Assembly: GCA_024734495.1 (NCBI GenBank)
Contig: JALMQS010000102.1
Coordinates: forward strand, 7,644,986-7,708,985
Source of the DNA: Forficula auricularia
Taxonomy: Eukaryota > Arthropoda > Insecta > Dermaptera > Forficulidae
Length of the DNA stretch: 64,000 nt
Direction of reading: 5' to 3'
The notes beneath the pieces are model-generated. The model saw only the letters and a program-made list of their open reading frames with translations. It did not search any database and had not been told where the DNA came from. Shown here piece after piece: positions 52,303 to 63,212 of the stretch (position 1 is its first letter; each line of letters starts with the position of its first letter). Made by a program: the position numbers and the translations under genes.

Positions 52303-55300
52303 GGTTTTGTCTGTACATTGCTCCAAATCAAACCAAAATTTAGTTTCAAGCAAAGTTATGAACGAAAACACCCTCAACGAAATTATTGTCTATATGTCTG
52401 ACTGTCTGTATGTTTCCGTCGTTTCCGAAAAGTTGCTCACGATTCACGTAAAAACGGCTTAAGGGATTATTATGAAATTTCATATTTACATCAGATGTCT
52501 TCAAACTTACGTTTTTAGCTATATAACGTTTTGATATTTTGACCCCAGAAGGGGGTTTGGGGGGCGCACGAATGAAAATTATCAAATAACTCCTAAACTA
52601 TTAACTCTACGACAAATTTTATGATAAACAAAGTTGTAGGGGATGTAATTTCTGACTTTTGTTTAAAAAAATTCCCCCAAAAAACCACCTAAAAGGTGGG
52701 GAGGGTCAAAATATGAAAATTCTTGCTCTTGGACCAAACTCAACCAAATTTTGTATACATAATCTGTGGGTCACTAGAATGCTAGAAATGCAAAAAGTAA
52801 CCACCCAAAATGGAGGGGGGAGGGATCAAAAAATGAAAATTCTTACCCTTAGAGCCAACTTAACCAAATTTTGTATACATAATCTGTGGGTCACTAGAAG
52901 GCTAGAAATGAATAAACTGGGTGTGTGTGTGGGGGGGGGGGGTTTGCAGGGTGGAGTGGAGGGTTTAGGTGAGGGTCCAGAGGCGTAGTGGGGTGGGCGA
53001 AAAGTCTTAGAAAGTTTGTTCTTGTACTAAAATTTTCGGATTTTCGACGCCAAAAACTGTTTAGATTTTGAGCTTTCTAGCTTAAGAATTTCCGGTTCAA
53101 AAATGCAGAAAACATTGATTTTTCATTGATTTTATTAATTATTTTTATTAACATAATATGGGTATAATGAAAAAAAAAATTTGTTAAGAGAGAATGGTGT
53201 AGGTTCTTAGTGAAACATTTTAAATAAAGTAATGAAAATTTTTTTAGAAACTTTTTAAAATTTTATTTAAATTTTATTTATGTGAAACCTACCTAGTATT
53301 TTATATTTTAAATTTTCAAAAATTTTCTTTACTTTATGAAAAAAAAAGAATTACTTACTTCAGCTCTAACTGGCGAGCTTATGGAGTAATGGAAAAGTTT
53401 TTAATTGAAAATATCTTTTTGTCTAGAGTAGCAGAATTGTTGATTAACAAAAAATTCAAAGAGGTTGTCCTCTGCATGATGAAAATAAACATAAACATAT
53501 AGGTTTGACCTTCATCATCAGTCTTTTGAATTAGAAAAATTTTATATGTTATTTCTCGTGGGTTCAAATACCCGATTGGATTTAGGTAAATTCGCCTGAT
53601 TGCTATTTGGACAAAACCAAGAATTTACCTACATTCAATCGGATAATTGAACCCATGAGAAATAACAAATTTTTAATAGACTAACGATGAATGTCAAACT
53701 TTCAAAACTATATATAGTCTCTGGCTAATAAAGATTTTGATCTTTTTTTTTATAGGTATATATTTCTTCTTATGAACTGCAATAGTTGGTATAAATAATA
53801 TTTTATGCGAAAATTTTTGTTCGATATATTGAAATTGTTTTTCTAATGAAAATTAAAGATTAGAGATTTTTGATAAATTTGAAGTTCCATATATGGTGGT
53901 TTGACTGAAAATAAAAGGGATAAAAATAAATTAAAATTTGAATTTAAAACTATTTAAAATTTGTTTAATTAAATTCAATATAAGCTGTATCGTCAGAGAA
54001 TTAACTGCGATTTTTTTCATTTGTTGCAGTAAGGGACAAAAAAATGGATTCAGATTTGATTCAATATTAATAAAAAAGTTGATTTTTTATTTCGTTGATC
54101 ATATAGATATTCCAACAGAGAGTCCTTATTACCAAATTGATTTAAAGAATCTCTCATTACAGGTATAACAAAATCTATGTAAAATGTGTATATACTTACG
54201 CATATGTAAGTATCGTATTCATATATTTTTTTTTAATTTTAATTTTAATTGACAATTACATACCTATATATTTATTGAACATCTCAAAATTTAAGACATT
54301 AATTAAAAAAAGTTATTCATTTTTTATACACTCCTAAGATACGCGAATTCAATATTGTTTCGAAATTTCGTCCATTTTATTACTCAAATTTTAAAATATT
54401 TAAAACGTAGCGAAAGTTTTTTCAATCATTGTTTTTTCTGTCAGGATAACGAGAGAACGGAAAGTCGTATATAGTCACTAAAATTTAAATCGATGAATTA
54501 ATTAGATCTTGCGCTTTCTAGCTTAAGAACTTCCGATTGAAAAATGTAGAATAAAATCGTCCCTACTTGTCACTGTTTCCGGAAATAGACAGACTTGTGT
54601 AGTATTATCGCAAGATAGCATAAACATTTCCAAAAGGCTTTAGGAAATCATGAAAAAAATGAATTCTAAATTGACAATTTTTAAAACATACAGAAATTTT
54701 AATGGGCACTATTTCTTTATTAAATATATTTTTTTTATATGGTATAATATGGCTGATGTATCAGACACTCGTTAATGGGAAACTAAATATATTATTCTTA
54801 TTGGAGAAAATTAATTTCCCCCCCACCTTTCAGCCAATAGTTGTCAAGATTGCGGTGATTTCGCTATTAAATTATATAACTATTTATTCTATCTATCCTA
54901 TCGTAATTTCCTCTAATAAACTGTCAGATTTTTCTTCCGAAGCTAGTATTTAATAATTATAATAAAAGTACCAATGCGTTTATTTGATTTAAAAAACAGT
55001 TTATTAGTCCATAATGATTAGATTAATTTTAATTTAGTAATTCTTTTTGTTTACTTTTAAACAGAATCTTTCAAAAATTATTTTTACAGTTCCGTGCCAA
55101 TTGTACTACACTCTTATTGAAATGCCTCTGGCGAAATCAATCTTTCGATTGTTGTTCGCTATTTCGTCCCCTCGAATCAGAACTTGGACTATGTTTCAGC
55201 GCCAATTCAGCTAATACAGGGTGAGGAATCATATATATACTAGCTATTGAGAATGTTCAAAGATTTTAATTTTTACAATTAAAATTCAGAAACTGGATAA

Positions 55301-58300
55301 TGTATTTTAATAGGAAATTAGAATTTTAGATCCATATTTAGTACATGAAGCACAATTTTCCTTATGATGCTCATTGAAGAGTTTATTTAAATACAAATAT
55401 ATTTGTGGTTTTTTTGGTAACGAAGTATAATTATAAAACTAAAGATTTGAGCATCTTTTTTTGAAAATAGTTGTAATGTTTTTCAAAAAATCGGCTCAGG
55501 TTCAGATTAACCAATGTATATTAAAAGAAAGAATTTAATTTTTAGGACAAATTCTAGGATGATATACCAATATATAAAAAATATTTCTACTAAAATCCTG
55601 GAATTTGTCCTAAAAATTAAATTCTTTCTTTGAAGTATAATATAATTAGCATTACGTCTGTAATACTTTCAAGATTTTACAGGATACCTGAGTCCCACAG
55701 ATACATATTAGATATTATTCAAAAACCATAATCTACGTTTTTAATTATCAGTTTCAGCCTTTATTGGTAAATTTTTGTTCCTTTTCTTGTTAAAATAGAG
55801 AGTTTAAACTTCCCGTTTCCTCTTTGGTAAATTTTTAATAGTGTGGAAGTCACACAAGTGTGATTACTGGAGAATTTCCTAATATTTCCTTCGACTTGTC
55901 ATACGGATTATAAATCCATTTGAATTACTTTTGATCTTTACAACATCAGGTCAATTTAAAAACTTTTTGGTTTTATAATAATTTTAACGTTTCTTTTAAT
56001 TTTTTCTAAAAATTTTAAATGAATGGAAAATGGCCACCAGAAGTTTTGTCTTAGAAATTAGATCTATCCAAGAATAGCGTTGGATCACTGTTATCTAAGG
56101 ACTGCTTAAACTTTTATCTTTTTAATAAATTTAAAACTAGTGTTTGTAATCTATTTGGAAAAGTTCATAGAACTAAGGCGAAAATTTTTTGCAGATTGAT
56201 TGATCGACAACAACCGGATATGACGATGAATCGGTTCTTGGGCCTTGGATTATTGACTGTAGAAGTGAGCAGAAACGTCAGGGTAAGTTTGATTTGTTTA
56301 CCATAAGAAGATATTCGAAAATAAAATTCTGTTAATATCAGGTTTATCTAGACTCTGCTGAAGAGGTGCCTTATCACTCTGTGGTCAATACTCAGCATAA
56401 GTTTATCACCCTAGGATACTATAGTAAATTTCTTTTTACGGCCCAGGTGAGATCTAAATTTTAATTCCTCTTCATCGGACACTCAAACTGTCTTTCTCTT
56501 TTTATAAGGAGGTGAAAAATCAACCTGGACTTCGCGATATCTCCTTCTTAAGCCGACACTGTGCATTCCAGGATGAAATTCCTTTAGGATCGTATCCAAC
56601 TTATAGCTATAGTGGATGCATTGTGGATTGTAGGCGCAAAACGAATTTGAAACTCTGCAATTGCAGCCATCATTTAATGCCAGGATTAGGTTAATCGATT
56701 TATTTATAAATTAAAGAATTAATTGAGTATGTGGTATATTAGGAGATTGAAAAAGTTTCAATAAAGAAATGAAACTATGAAATTATTATTGTATTTTATT
56801 AACTTGAAGACCATTAATTTAGAAAAATAAGAATTTAAAAATTTATCAATGATTTTATTAGATATGTTTGATTGTACCTCAGAAGACGTACCGCTACCTC
56901 AGGACTTGAACCCAGGAATCAAAAACGCTAGTCAACATCAGCGATTCTATAAGACGAAGCTCCCTTGTCCTACAAGACAACCTAATATAATATTGTATAT
57001 CAGTGGAAATTCTACACATTTTTCAATTACTTTTTTAAATTTTGAAAAAAAAAACAACAAATTTTCCAAAATTCTTCTCTAGGCTAGGTGAACGTTTTTG
57101 ATACTTGGGCTCAATTTCCCAGGAGGAGACAGTAGATTTTTGATAACCTTTTTATAATTCGAAAGATTACTTATTTTAATGAATTTCTAATTTTAATTTA
57201 TTTAATTGGGACATTTCGATACTTTATTAGATTGTTCTTCAGAGATAAATGAAATATCTTAAGAAAATAATTCTTGAGATTTTAATAGTTTTTATTGAAT
57301 AAAATATAATAATTATATCTAATAAATAAAAAAATGTTTAAAATAAAATAAAAAAGAACATTGTTAAAAATATGGTCATGGGAAGGGAGTATTTATTGCT
57401 CGTTGCCCAAATAATTCTAAAATAAAAAATACCTAATAATGTAAATTTTTAATATGGAAATAAAACATTTTGTTCAAAAAAAATCTATTGTAATAAATAG
57501 GACAATTATTTTAAACTTCAGATATCATCTTAGATTTTTAACACTTTATAATTTTCTAATATTTTTATCGTTTTTTCTTCAAGAAATACAAGCTATTACA
57601 ATAAATACCTGAATTAAATATGAAAAAAAAAATTGTAAAATCTTAAATTTTTAATTAAGAATTACTTTTATAGACAAAAATTGGTGGAGTCTAAACTATT
57701 ATCAAAAAGATTTTCAATATATGTAAATTTACTTCATTTTCATTCAAAACTGAATAAAGAATTTAGAAGTTATTTTATATTCAAACTTACAAAATTAAAT
57801 AAATGATGTGATAAAAGTTTCCATTCTTATGTGATAAATTTTATTTTATTTTTTTCAAATGTTTCATTTATAGGACCAGATCCAATGTGCAGTTTCACAG
57901 GTCTTTCTTGTCTCTATCAAAAGAGGGGTAAGGACATAACAAAAATTGGAATTAAAGTTTTCAATGGTTAAAAAAAGCAAATAAATATTTAAAAATTCCT
58001 TGCAAGTTTCAGATGAGATCAAAACGGAAATGGAAAAATGCGGTTGTGTCGATTCTTGTACGAAAAATGAATACGAAATTATCTACTTCGAGTGAGTAAT
58101 ATTTAAATATTTATATTAATTGACATAATTTAATAAAAGGGGTGAAAAGATCCAATATTTAAAAGGTTTTTTATTTATCATGGAAATGAAGAGAATGTGA
58201 AATCTTAGGTACCTATATTCAAAAGTTGGTTGAAGTTAAAGGTATTTGTCAACACGGGTGAAATGAAGGTTCCGAGACTAGAGAAAGATAGAAGAAAAAA

Positions 58301-59670
58301 GGGAATTCCAATCTTTTGGATATAAATGATTAGTGATCGGATAGGCTCAATTTGTTATTATATCGATTCTTGTATTCTAGGAGAAAATGGAGGGAGATAA
58401 AACTTTTAAGAATATACAAAGGTAAACAAAGCTGAATTTTGAAAGAGTGATGGTTATGGAATTGAGAAATATAAATCTGTAGACTGCATGAAAACGAGAT
58501 TTCATGTGGGATGTTTGTTTGTCCCTCGAATGCTTACATTGTGAATTAGATGTTCAGGAAAGTTTTCCCTATTATTATATCATTATAATTATCGAGTATA
58601 TAATTTTAAGGGTGATTTTTGCAACCACCCGCTTCTACTCAACTCTATTCCATGTTAATGATTTCACTTCTCTAAAGCTCACATTTCCCAAATATTTCAT
58701 TATCTGGAAAAAAATACTCTAATCTAGGTCTTTCCCTTTCCCTATTCTTTCCCACTTTCAACCTCTAACGTCTGATAAAAATACCATAAAAATACCACAT
58801 TGAACATAAAAAACAAATAAAACTGCTGATGTCCTCTAAATATGGATTCGTGGTAACTCGGCTTGGCTTCGGTAACACTCAGGCTTTAAATATTTTTTGC
58901 ACTGAAATTTTTTATTATTTAATATTTATCATAATAAAAAAAAAATCTAAATTTTAAAATCAAAATTAGGTCTGAATATCGACTATTTGAAAAAGAAAGA
59001 AAAATATCATTTGACACAATTTATATAAAATATTATTTGTGTTCATGTTCACATTATAAATTAATCTAACATGAGATAAAAATATCATGAATAATCTCAC
59101 CGTGTAAGCTAATTTTAGAGATTACGCATAATAGCGAAATATACAGGTTCATGGCTCACCGGTTTAAGCTCCCAGCATTTTTCTTTAGCTCTCCGAAATC
59201 ACCTCTAATGGGATGCATTTAACACGACTAGATTTAGAACTTACTTTTAAGCTTTTAATATTACCTATTTTGTTCTTTTTTCTTTCAGAGAAGAGTCTTT
59301 AGATAACAATAGAATCAAATCGGAAATTCATTTTGAAATGGCTTTTTTGCCTTCGTTACGTTTGCATCGAAACGTTGTACGAGATTATTTAGATCTTGTT
59401 GGTAAGATCTATGTTCAAAATACATATATCAATAAATCCTTGTTTTTCCAATTTGTTGTTGTTTTTTTGTTTGCAGTGTCGGCTGGAGGAATTGTAGGGT
59501 TATTGGTTGGCGCTAGTCTCTTAAGCTTGGTTGAATTTTTTGTTTATTTTTTTATAAGGATCTTAAACACAAACGTGAAAAATAAAATGAAAAAGGCTGA
59601 GGATTTGAAGAGGAATAGAAGAAGAATTTTGTTCAAGGGTCCTGATTTGTATCAAGCTTACATATCATGA
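50191..59670 (+). CDS. Pickpocket-like DEG/ENaC sodium-channel subunit, 11 exons, first exon(s) not identified
   Basis: Seen: joined exons give about 450 codons with the full DEG/ENaC plan: the cytoplasmic SSIHGL motif (the HG gating dipeptide), TM1 (LVWFLVMVNITWWLGIL), the post-TM1 FPAITFC motif, a long Cys-rich extracellular loop (C-x-NC, DCCSLFRP, YSGCIVDC, LCNCSHH, CGCVDSC), and TM2 with GASLLSLVEFF holding the G-A-S selectivity filter. Exons: 50191-50267, 52007-52207, 54030-54162, 55090-55220, 56195-56282, 56342-56446, 56509-56689, 57874-57927, 58013-58091, 59289-59401, 59477-59670. All ten junctions keep phase. Known: insect ppk subunits form trimeric amiloride-sensitive cation channels in sensory, tracheal or gustatory cells. 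Which ppk subgroup, I cannot say. The start codon lies left of 50191 and I could not place it. AATAAA at 59774 is a plausible polyadenylation signal. Confidence 0.92.
50365..50845 (+). repeat. Three tandem units of about 160 bp
   Basis: cataacataaatccaatgaa recurs with ccaatg starting at 50401, 50560 and 50727 (spacing 159 and 167), with tctctctacttttag closing each unit. Lies in the ppk-like intron just downstream of the HG-motif exon. Confidence 0.92.
51194..51464. repeat. GGGGTGAA-type MITE, copy 3, with expanded ggaagtacttggaaatattt core
   Basis: Ends gaggggtgatccgcgattgg and gtcgcgattcacccctcgg match the copies at 30076 and 35373. The interior is a run of about nine near-repeats alternating ttggaagtac and ttggaaatat, absent from the sister copies. 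The frames across it are low-complexity artefacts. Confidence 0.9.
52007..52207 (+). CDS. ppk-like exon: TM1 and FPAITFC motif
   Basis: LVWFLVMVNITWWLGILAQS is TM1; NTSFPAITFCES is the family motif after it. Donor AA/gtaaat; without splicing, the reading would stop at the TAA overlapping the donor. Confidence 0.92.
52285..52985 (-). repeat. Interspersed repeat with G-runs (copy 2), after a (TA)n tract
   Basis: Opposite orientation to 36755-37530: ttttagctatataacgtttt, ggggatgtaatttctgac and tgtatacataatctgtgg blocks. Internally has two similar blocks about 120 bp apart (52730-52790 and 52850-52910). It begins next to a (TA)n microsatellite at 52271-52295. Confidence 0.75.
53165..53345. repeat. 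Copy of gagaatggtgtaggttctta repeat
   Basis: ttaagagagaatggtgtagg, gtgaaacattttaaataaag and atgtgaaacctacctagta. Same blocks at 31390-31540 in a DOCK intron. Confidence 0.6.
53455..53720. mobile_element. Degenerate palindromic element with GTCCTCTGC end
   Basis: caaagaggttgtcctctgca at left as in the 2413-3237 element. tatttctcgtgggttcaaat and atgaacccatgagaaata-type complement form inner arms. Hammerhead-like remnants: TCATCATCAGTC at 53512-53523 (minus CTGATGA). Confidence 0.6.
54030..54162 (+). CDS. ppk-like exon: proximal extracellular loop
   Basis: KGQKNGFRFDSILIKKLIFY, then TESPYYQIDLKNLSLQ/gtataa. It is variable in the family; assigned by acceptor ttgttgcag, phase and position between two diagnostic exons. 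Confidence 0.8.
55090..55220 (+). CDS. ppk-like exon: Cys-rich extracellular domain I
   Basis: FRANCTTLLLKCLWRNQSFD, CCSLFRPLESELGLCFSANS: the C-x(n)-DCC-x-LF-x-P...G-x-CF(S/T)-x-N signature of insect DEG/ENaC channels. Phase 2 end. Confidence 0.93.
55524..55632. repeat. Short hairpin in ppk-like intron
   Basis: aaagaaagaatttaattttt aggacaaattc at left and gaatttgtcctaaaaattaa attctttctt at right: 36-bp near-perfect arms around 37 bp. Confidence 0.85.
56195..56282 (+). CDS. ppk-like exon
   Basis: LIDRQQPDMTMNRFLGLGLL, TVEVSRNVR. Corresponds to the GLxVxL strand after the first Cys-rich block. AGG/gtaagt is a consensus donor. Confidence 0.88.
56342..56446 (+). CDS. ppk-like exon
   Basis: 35 whole codons: VYLDSAEEVPYHSVVNTQHK, FITLGYYSKFLFTAQ. 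The VxxxSxxEVP pattern is typical of the family's HxPxEVP region. Confidence 0.9.
56509..56689 (+). CDS. ppk-like exon: thumb Cys-rich region
   Basis: SRHCAFQDEIPLGSYPTYSY then SGCIVDCRRKTNLKLCNCSH: RxC-x-F-x-(D/E)E, YSxxxCxxxC and CxC motifs of the thumb domain. Phase 1 end. Confidence 0.94.
56690..57873. other. ppk-like intron with tRNA-like fragment
   Basis: 56890-56925 on the minus strand contains an intact B-box (GGGTTCAAGTCC), and 57085-57125 resembles the 3' half of the tRNA-like MITE (gggctcaatttcccaggagg). Higher GC than its surroundings. Rest AT-rich. Confidence 0.45.
57874..57927 (+). CDS. ppk-like short exon
   Basis: 54 bases: GPDPMCSFTGLSCLYQKRG, the P-x-C...xCL segment that follows the CxC motif. 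Both phases match neighbours. The 1.2 kb intron before it contains a coding-looking tRNA-like stretch that is not part of the gene. Confidence 0.88.
58013..58091 (+). CDS. ppk-like exon: CxCxxxC motif
   Basis: DEIKTEMEKCGCVDSCTKNE, YEIIYFE. The CxCxxxC-x(4)-Y pattern is the last extracellular Cys motif. Donor GA/gtgagt. Confidence 0.92.
58092..59288. other. ppk-like intron, nothing recognised
   Basis: No exon, repeat boundary or RNA gene seen. Confidence 0.5.
59289..59401 (+). CDS. ppk-like exon before TM2
   Basis: EESLDNNRIKSEIHFEMAFL, PSLRLHRNVVRDYLDLV. Equivalent to the palm strand leading to TM2. Phase 1 end at GTT G/gtaaga. Confidence 0.88.
59477..59670 (+). CDS. ppk-like last exon: TM2, selectivity filter, cytoplasmic tail
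   Basis: SAGGIVGLLVGASLLSLVEF then FVYFFIRIL is TM2 with the GxS filter (G-A-S); a lysine/arginine-rich cytoplasmic tail follows and TGA at 59668-59670. Confidence 0.95.
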
Positions 59671-59773
59671 ATGATTGTAATGTATAAGGGTTGAATTAAG
59701 AAAATATTTAGAAAACAATTGTTACAATTCTTTGTATTACTCGTAGATTTAATTAGCGTAAACTTAGATATAA

Positions 59774-59779
59774 AATAAA
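59774..59779 (+). promoter_or_regulatory. Candidate polyadenylation signal of ppk-like gene
   Basis: AATAAA about 105 bp after the stop codon. Position and hexamer fit; nothing else supports it. Confidence 0.5.
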
Positions 59780-59926
59780 TTCTGGCCAAAATGAACACAT
59801 TGTCAGAGGTAATGAAATAATCTTAATTAATAAATATAGAATATTCCTAAGGATGTATTCTTTGAGAGTGTAACGTTGCTGATGACAGACTCTAATATTA
59901 CTACTTCACTGTTCAATTATGGCTTA

Positions 59927-60058
59927 TTCGACTTAATGCATCTGCACTCAGGCGTATTGAGCATGCCAATTTTGAAATTTCTCAAAAAAAAAAAGAAATA
60001 TCAAGTGTGCATGTCCACTACGTCCCAGTGCTGTGTGAGCGAATCTAGTCCGATAGAC
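59927..60058. repeat. GACTTAATGCA repeat, copy 2
   Basis: ttcgacttaatgcatctgca, gcgtattgagcatgcc, tttgaaatttctcaaa, gtgtgcatgtccactacg. It lies between the polyadenylation ends of the convergent ppk-like and Wnt genes. Confidence 0.65.
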
Positions 60059-60211
60059 AATTAAACACACACACAAAAAATACTGGCCAAAATGGACTAG
60101 AATCAGAAGATAAAATAAATAAATAAATAGAAATATTTGTTATTTTCAATTTCAAAAATGAAAAAAAAAAAATAAGTAAAATTGGTAAGATTTAAAAAAA
60201 TATTAACATAT

Positions 60212-60217
60212 TTTATT
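60212..60217 (-). promoter_or_regulatory. Candidate polyadenylation signal of Wnt gene
   Basis: AATAAA on the minus strand about 65 bp after the Wnt stop. Hexamers are common in this AT-rich DNA, so support is positional only. Confidence 0.4.
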
Positions 60218-60281
60218 AATTTTTTAAATGTATTTCTCCATTACAAATATAATATATTTAAAATAAATGAATATTTCATTT

Positions 60282-60546
60282 TCATTTGCAATAATGAAAA
60301 TTTTGATATTCTAGACAATTTTTGCAGCGCACTTGAAATGTATAACTGATAAATTTACATTTGCATCGTCGCCACTCTTTCACTTTCTGGGTGAGAAATC
60401 CACGTGCGCAGCAGACTATTTGACAGTTTCCGGGATCTCGACATCGGCGACCTCTTAACTGTCCGTTTGCGCAGAAATCAGGAGAGTCGTCCAAATAAAT
60501 TAAATTGCTGTTTGCGTTGGGTCGAGACGGTTTTCTTTGAGTCGCC
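60282..60546 (-). CDS. Wnt: Wnt family ligand, last exon (C-terminal Cys-rich half)
   Basis: Minus-strand exon after a gaacag acceptor. It reads EATQRKPSRP..., then NLIYLDDSPDFC, GRRCRDPGNC, CCARGF, RRCKCKF, VRCKNC and a final YCK before the stop: the C-terminal Wnt signature (LVYLxxSPDFC, CCGRG, CxCKF, VxCxxC, terminal Cys). Wnts are secreted, lipid-modified ligands of Frizzled receptors. The short GRxCR..NC spacing with no GSDGC resembles Wnt9-type proteins, but subgroup assignment is a guess. Odd: where nearly all Wnts have F-x-W-C-C-x-V, this one reads F-I-S-Y-T-F-Q-V, losing the W and both adjacent cysteines, and CCGRG is CCARG. The exon joins the upstream one in phase (GA/G). Confidence 0.88.
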
Positions 60547-61017
60547 CTGTTCACAAGATTACAAACATTATTACCATTTATACCAAAGAAGGAGCACTAC
60601 TACTAATTAGTTTATTGCTAATAATATTAAATTCTGAATTGCTTATTAAAGTTTTTTTTTATGAAAACAATATTAATTCTCTATAAAATATATTTAATAA
60701 TAACTTCATACAGGTCATTGCCATTAGCATCATCTAACAATTTGCTGTAGTTAATCTAATCAACTTGGAAATTTTGAATTAGCGGAAGAAACAAAACAAT
60801 CTTATAATGAAACCTACTATGATCTATAATATTTTGAAAGTTTAAATTTTGAATCTGACAGTGGGATAAATTCCCCCAATATTTTAATGATAAATTTTTA
60901 AAGTAATTTTTAAAGTAATTTTTGTCAATATTCATAATTTTTTTTATATATATGTATTATATGAGGAAATCCCATTATCCTAATTAAAATATTAATAATT
61001 CTTAAATTTATATTTAA

Positions 61018-61248
61018 TTGAGAGGATATTGATGAGGCAGTCCAAAAAAGAAGATAATTTATACTATCTTTTTATTTTTATTCAAAAACCGACGTTTCGG
61101 GGAATGTCGCATTGGATTTCTTTCACTGACTTTTCAAAACACTGAATAAGGAGGGAATGGCCTCCGAAATGTCGGTTTTTGAATAAAAATAAAAAGATAG
61201 TATAAATTATCTTCTTTTTTGGACTGCCTCATCAATATCCTCTCAACT
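61018..61248. mobile_element. 230-bp palindrome in Wnt intron with decayed hammerhead-like motif
   Basis: Left arm ttgagaggatattgatgagg; right arm cctcatcaatatcctctcaa. Inner segments ttattcaaaaaccgacgttt and complement. Plus strand near 61140-61185 reads CTGAATA, AGGAGG...CCTCC, GAAATGTC, GG: box and triplet both changed. Confidence 0.92.
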
Positions 61249-61865
61249 TCACTTATCAATCCGTCTCCAAAAATTACTCCAATCTTATTATATTTAATGA
61301 TTCACATTCTAATTACACTTTAAATATTTGCTAATTGAAATATGTGATGTGAAATGTGATAGCTTTGTATAATAATTAAATATTAGATTGATAATTTCGT
61401 GATTAAATAATTTATTAAAGTTTTTTTTTTATAAAAACCTTATTAATTCTATATAAAATGTAATTAATGATAACTAACCTTCAAACCAGTTTTTGCCATT
61501 AGCACCATCTAACATCAATTTGCTGTACTTAATCTAAACTAGGAAATTTTGAATTTTTGAATTATTCATACTATTAAAAATACAAATATTTAAAACACGA
61601 GTTTTTTCATTAAATTTTCCTTGGATCAAAAAATACCTTTGTTTATCTTAATTGTTAAAAAATATATATATTAATTATAAGTTACAAAAACCGTCATCAT
61701 TGTAAACTTAAAGAAAATTGCTTAAGTATCTAACAGAGTATCTAAAAAAAGTTGATGAAAAAAATTTGGCTTTTTTTGGATATCGCCATAAAAATATTTC
61801 TAAAATTTGGGTCGCGACTTAAAAAGGCAAAGCTATAGCTTCCTCTATATATTAGTGGTTCTCAC

Positions 61866-62560
61866 TGATATATTTATTTATTTATTTATTTATTTATTTA
61901 TTTCAAAGGCATGTGCCTTTAAAAACATTACAAAAAGTAATACAAAGAAACACTACTTAGTAAAAAGTAGAGAAAAAAACAATAAAGTTAAACATACAAA
62001 TACTAAACAACAATACAGAGTAAATCAGATATAATAATTATGATAGTGAGTATTTAAATATATGAAAGTGTGTTTATTTTTATAATTCTAGACATTCTGT
62101 TGGTATCTATAGTAAAATTCAAAACGCATGTTTTTTGGGAAAGGGCGTTATAAGCGATGCTTAATCTATAAATAGGGTTGGTTTCGGAATGACGTGTAAA
62201 TGGATAGAATGGTTGATTCTGTCGTAGTGGGTACGAGGGATTGTTCAGTGGAAAAAGAATTTTAAGCTCAGGACAACGAATGGTATCAGACATAATTTTA
62301 AAAGTGAATAAGTTGTCGGAAGCAATCATAGACGAAAGAATAGTTGACATGTCGAAAGTTTCAGCGATTTTCAAGTAGTCATGATCGTATCTAGACATAG
62401 GGCTACCAGAGAGAGAAGCTAGATGTCTCAAAACTTTATGCTGAATTCTTTCAAGTCTAGCTATGTTGGTTTTTAGATTCGGTCTCCAGATTGTTGAAGC
62501 ATACATTACGACAGATTTAATCAAACTTATGTATAGGTATCTGATACAATTGGGGCTCCT
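61866..62560 (-). mobile_element. LINE 3' fragment (second family), minus strand
   Basis: Frame 62524-62054 on the minus strand: MIKSVVMYASTIWRPNLKTN then IARLERIQHKVLRHLASLSG, the region after the polymerase core of non-LTR reverse transcriptases. A (TTTA)n tract at 61868-61903 is its tail. Different sequence from the LINE at 12086/32760. Inserted in the Wnt intron. Confidence 0.75.
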
Positions 62561-63051
62561 AAAAGCTTTATAGCTCTATAGAGGAAGCTAAAAATATTAG
62601 TCAAAACGACTGTAAGAAAGGAACACTTTGAATTTAGTAACATGGAGAATTTCAAGACAATAATTAATCAGATTATTTAATAGTTTTTAGAGAAAAATCA
62701 AGTTACTTATAAATCTGCGGATGATCAATTTTGAACATTAAACTCTCACATGTCTAAAGAAGGCTAATTAGATGTAAAGTAGAAACCAGAAAGAAAATTA
62801 TGGGGTGATGGGAATTTATATGAAAGAATTTTCAAAAATTTATTTTAAACTCTTTCAAATTCTTTTAATATTCTTTCTTGCTAGTCATGTGAATATATAA
62901 ATTTTAATGTACTGAAGAAAAAGGTATTTTCTTCGTTTTTATTGCTATTAAAATAAATTCACATTTGTTAAAAAAACATATAGGTATGGTATATTTATTA
63001 TATTGAGGGCGTTTAGCGAGAAACTACAAATTATAATTTGAATAGACTTAC

Positions 63052-63212
63052 TCATTACTAATAGGCAGTTTATTGGCTCCTAGATAGTATCTTTGGTGCA
63101 GAATGTCCATCGAATCAGAGAGGGGTCCCAGGACATGCCAACAGGTCGACACAGAACACGAACCCGAGGCCCCGTGGCATTTGCATATTTTAGTTCGAGT
63201 GCTTAACATTAC
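63052..63212 (-). CDS. Wnt: Wnt family ligand, penultimate exon (acylation-site hairpin)
   Basis: Minus-strand exon between a tttcag acceptor (above 63212) and a GA/gtaagt donor (below 63052). Reads VMLSTRTKICKCHGASGSCS, VSTCW, then LHQRYYLGANKLPISNE. CKCHGxSGSCxxxTCW is the strongest Wnt signature and contains the serine acylated by Porcupine, present here. Upstream Wnt exons lie beyond the right end of the window. The 2.5 kb intron to the last exon contains a palindromic element and a LINE fragment. Confidence 0.95.

Noticed and set aside
52659..52988. 109-codon frame with duplicated block
   Set aside because: Lies in the interspersed repeat shared with 36755-37530, contains a G-run and no known domain.
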